This document shows positions 61,492 to 64,000 of a stretch of DNA of 64,000 nt, piece after piece (position 1 is the first letter of the stretch; the number at the start of each line of letters is the position of its first letter). The notes below the pieces were generated by a model. The model was not told where the DNA came from. It did not search any database and saw only the letters and a program-made list of their open reading frames with translations. Source of the DNA: Parahoeflea halophila (GTDB taxonomy: Bacteria; Pseudomonadota; Alphaproteobacteria; Rhizobiales; Rhizobiaceae); NCBI RefSeq assembly GCF_900220985.1, contig NZ_OCPC01000001.1, positions 1,032,836-1,096,835 of the forward strand, in the 5' to 3' direction. The position numbers and the translations under genes are program-made.

Positions 61492-62601
61492 ATGAAGGCA
61501 CCATTGCATCCCCGTCAGGACGAACGCTTGAAAGCCCTGCAGGCCTACGAGGTGCTCGACACCGATCCGGAGAAGGATTTCGACGACATCGTCCAGCTCG
61601 CCGCTTCGATTTGCGGGACTCCCATTTCCCTGGTCAGCCTGGTTGATTCCGAACGTCAATGGTTCAAGGCCTCGGTGGGCCTCGAGCTGCGCGAGACGCC
61701 GATCGAACAGGCGATTTGTTCGCACGCCATTCTGGAGGAGGAGTTCCTCGAAGTCGAGGACACCTTGCAGGATGAGCGGATGGTCGACAATCCGCTGTGC
61801 TGTTCCGAACCGGGTCTGCGGTTTTATGCAGGAGCGCTGCTCAAGACACCGGACGGGCTGCCGATCGGAACACTGTGCGTGCTGGACCGCGAACCGCGCA
61901 GACTCACGCCCTTGCAGCGCGACGCGATCAAGGTTCTGGCCCGCCAGGTGATGGCGCAGCTCGAGATGCGCAAGGCCCTTGGTTCAGCGTCGACGATGCG
62001 GCAGGAGGCCGATCACCGGGTCAAGAACTCGCTTCAGTCGCTCTCCGCATTCGTGCGCATCCAGGAACGCAGGCTGCAATCCGAGGAGGCGAAACTGGCG
62101 GTCTCGAAAATCACGACCCGCATCGATGCGGTGTCGAAGCTGCACGAATATCTTTACAAGACCGATGCCGGATCGAATGTCGATCTCGGCGTCTATGTCT
62201 CCAACATCGTCGACTACCTTACCGAAACAGCGCCACCGCACGTCACCATGGAGTACGCGCCGGTTTCTGTGGAGGTGGGCTCCCAGCAGGCGGTCTCGGT
62301 GGGAACACTGATAAATGAATTCGTCGCCAACTCCTTCAAGCACGCCTTTCCGGACCAGCGTGAAGGCGTGGTCAGGATCGAGCTGGCCGTGCCCTCCCCC
62401 GGCATCGTTTCCGTCTCCTGTTCCGACGATGGTGCCGGCATGACACCGGATGTCACCACTCAGTCTGGCGGTCTTGGCATGAAGATCGCCGAGATCGCCT
62501 GCATGGAACTCAGATGCGAGCTCGATCTGCGGATCGCGGCCAGAGGCGTCACAGCCTCGATCGAGTTCACCCCGGAACCACGCCCGCAATACCGTCGATA
62601 A
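61492..62601 (+). CDS. GAF-domain sensor histidine kinase (HisKA_2/HWE-like)
   Basis: A 369-residue soluble kinase. Residues 1-165 form a GAF sensor domain (LVSLVDSERQWFKASVGL, LPIGTLCVLDREPR). The HisKA_2 segment EADHRVKNSLQSLSAFVRIQERR near 173-195 carries the phospho-accepting histidine, followed by N box NEFVANSFKHAF near 273-284, G1 SDDGAGM near 308-314 and SGGLGMKIAE near 321-330. Kinases of this group often join general stress or light signalling. No response regulator is adjacent. Confidence 0.92.
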   Translation: MKAPLHPRQDERLKALQAYEVLDTDPEKDFDDIVQLAASICGTPISLVSLVDSERQWFKASVGLELRETPIEQAICSHAILEEEFLEVEDTLQDERMVDNPLCCSEPGLRFYAGALLKTPDGLPIGTLCVLDREPRRLTPLQRDAIKVLARQVMAQLEMRKALGSASTMRQEADHRVKNSLQSLSAFVRIQERRLQSEEAKLAVSKITTRIDAVSKLHEYLYKTDAGSNVDLGVYVSNIVDYLTETAPPHVTMEYAPVSVEVGSQQAVSVGTLINEFVANSFKHAFPDQREGVVRIELAVPSPGIVSVSCSDDGAGMTPDVTTQSGGLGMKIAEIACMELRCELDLRIAARGVTASIEFTPEPRPQYRR

Positions 62602-62652
62602 GGCTGTTGCCCGGCCCGGCTGCCACCATGCGGCTGCGCCGGGACTGCGGCC

Positions 62653-64000
62653 TTATCCGTCGCCCATGGCAATCAGCCTGGCATTGCCGCCCGCGGCCGC
62701 CGTGTTGACCGACACCGCCTGCTCGACCGCAAAGCGCATCAGGTAATGCGGGCCGCCGGCCTTGAAACCTGTGCCCGAAAGGCCCGAGCCGCCGAACGGC
62801 TGGGTGCCGACAACCGCGCCGATGATGTTGCGGTTGACGTAGACATTGCCGGTGTCGAGCCGGTCGATGACCTTGCGCACGGTGGCTTCGATCCGGGAAT
62901 GCACGCCGAGAGTGAGGCCGAATCCGGTCGCATCGATGGCGTCGAGCACGGCATCCAGTTTCTTCGCCTTGTAGCGCACCACGTGCAGCACCGGCCCGAA
63001 GATCTCCCGGTCAAGCGCGCTGGCCTCCTTCAGTTCGACGATATGCGGCGCGAAGAACAGCCCCTCACCGGGAGCCTCTCCGGCGTAGACGAGCTTCTGG
63101 GTCTTCGAGATCGCCGCGATGTGCCCGGCCAGCATTTCGCGCTGCGCCTCGTCGATCACCGGCCCGATATCGGTCGATGGTTTTGACGGATCGCCAAGCT
63201 TGAGCTCGCGCGCGGCCCCTTCGATCATTTCGAGCATGTGATCGGCAACATCGTCCTGTACGAACAGCAGCCTGAGCGCCGAGCAGCGTTGTCCTGCCGA
63301 GCGGAACGCCGACATCACCACGTCGTCGGCCACCTGTTCGGCCAGCGCCGTGGCGTCGACGATCATCGCATTCAGTCCGCCGGTCTCGGCAATGAACGGC
63401 ACGATCGGCCCGTCCTTGGCAGCCAGCGTCCGGTTGATGGCGCGCGCGGTCTCGGTCGATCCGGTAAAGGCCACGCCGCCGATCTTCGGATGTGAGGTCA
63501 GTGCAGCACCAACGTCGCCCTCGCCGGGAAGGCACAGCAGCACATCTTTCGGCACGCCCGCCTCGTGCAGCAGGCAAACCGCTTCATGCGCAACCAGCGA
63601 TGTCTGTTCCGCCGGTTTGGCGATGACCGCATTGCCTGCGGCCAGTGCGGCTGAAACCTGGCCGAGAAAGATCGCCAGCGGGAAGTTCCATGGCGAGATG
63701 CAGACGAAGACCCCGCGGCCGCGCCATCCCAGCCGGTTTTCCTCGCCGGTCGGGCCCGGCATCGGCTGCATCTGGCTGAACATCTCGCGTGACCGCGCCG
63801 CGTAGTAACGCAGGAAATCGACGGCTTCACGGATCTCGGCAATTCCGTCATCGAGCGTCTTGCCGGCTTCGTTTGACAGCAAGGCCATGAACCGGTCGCG
63901 GCGGTCCTCGATCAGGTCCGCGGCCCTCTCGAGTGCTGCCGCGCGCAATCCCGGATCGGTGCGCGACCAGCTCTTGAACCCCTGAAGCGCCGTGGAAACT
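62653..64000 (-). CDS. putA: Bifunctional PutA, C-terminal pyrroline-5-carboxylate dehydrogenase part (cut by window end)
   Basis: Proline catabolism: the visible C-terminal 449 residues are the NAD-dependent P5C dehydrogenase domain. CISPWNFPLAIFLGQ (oxyanion/NAD region), GGVAFTGSTETA, FIAETGGLNAMIVDATALAEQ and the catalytic cysteine in SAGQRCSALR are present, ending with NVYVNRNIIGAVVGTQPFGGSGLSGTGFKAGGPHYL, the PutA hallmark. The frame stays open to base 64000, so the proline dehydrogenase half lies outside. It is convergent with the histidine kinase gene. Confidence 0.95.
   Translation of the reverse strand, partial: VSTALQGFKSWSRTDPGLRAAALERAADLIEDRRDRFMALLSNEAGKTLDDGIAEIREAVDFLRYYAARSREMFSQMQPMPGPTGEENRLGWRGRGVFVCISPWNFPLAIFLGQVSAALAAGNAVIAKPAEQTSLVAHEAVCLLHEAGVPKDVLLCLPGEGDVGAALTSHPKIGGVAFTGSTETARAINRTLAAKDGPIVPFIAETGGLNAMIVDATALAEQVADDVVMSAFRSAGQRCSALRLLFVQDDVADHMLEMIEGAARELKLGDPSKPSTDIGPVIDEAQREMLAGHIAAISKTQKLVYAGEAPGEGLFFAPHIVELKEASALDREIFGPVLHVVRYKAKKLDAVLDAIDATGFGLTLGVHSRIEATVRKVIDRLDTGNVYVNRNIIGAVVGTQPFGGSGLSGTGFKAGGPHYLMRFAVEQAVSVNTAAAGGNARLIAMGDG

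Overview
The window looks like a core chromosomal segment of an alphaproteobacterium of the order Hyphomicrobiales (Rhizobiales). The DNA is GC-rich. The evidence is the set of families and layouts: separate petA-petB-petC followed by apt, a fused TrpE-TrpG of 729 residues behind a WWW leader peptide, long-form LeuA, the carboxynorspermidine route for polyamines, PutA, a MoxR/DUF58/DUF4159 operon, and small rhizobial families (DUF1059, DUF1285, DUF1206). A predicted glucosylglycerol operon suggests a salt-exposed, perhaps marine relative such as Hoeflea; that placement is inference.

Layout. 0-7 kb: ychF, a YdjM-like membrane protein, a DUF2892 protein, a tandem MaoC pair, apt, and the cytochrome bc1 operon. 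7-11.3 kb: two tandem ABC exporters, with a 15-codon ORF with a strong ribosome binding site upstream. 11.3-18.4 kb: trmL, a divergent soxR/VOC pair sharing a textbook SoxR site, hemF, a J-domain-like protein, an IMPase-family gene, and a cca-Nudix-DUF1285 operon. 18.5-25.4 kb: a MoxR-DUF58-DUF4159-membrane protein operon. 25.5-28.9 kb: gpsA, HAD phosphatase and ggpS in a tightly packed operon that would make the compatible solute glucosylglycerol. 29-38 kb: housekeeping and accessory genes ending with leuA, which has a candidate leucine attenuator. 38.4-41.4 kb: the only clearly accessory stretch, an AT-rich AIPR (abortive infection) gene broken by one in-frame stop codon, followed by GC-rich inverted repeats and a gene-free stretch with several stem-loops. 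41.4-54.7 kb: carboxynorspermidine decarboxylase and dehydrogenase, rsgA, a ClpP, rhlE, a DMT exporter, a cobalamin riboswitch over a CbiM-like gene, a PLP dehydratase, a CDF transporter, a small cytochrome c, and trpE(G) with its leader. 54.8-59.4 kb: envelope genes (DUF1206, PAP2, YHYH, L,D-transpeptidase, extensin-like). 59.4-64 kb: fhs, a GAF histidine kinase, and the C-terminal part of putA running off the window.

The most interesting items are: (1) the gpsA-phosphatase-ggpS operon, easily mistaken for otsA; (2) the SoxR box inside a 19-bp promoter spacer driving a glyoxalase-fold gene; (3) the nonsense-interrupted AIPR gene; (4) two amino-acid attenuators (trp, leu) that both look leaderless; (5) the short ORF before the ABC exporters; and (6) an apparently orphan, B12-riboswitch-controlled CbiM-like protein. 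No tRNA, rRNA, CRISPR array, insertion sequence or integrase was recognised.
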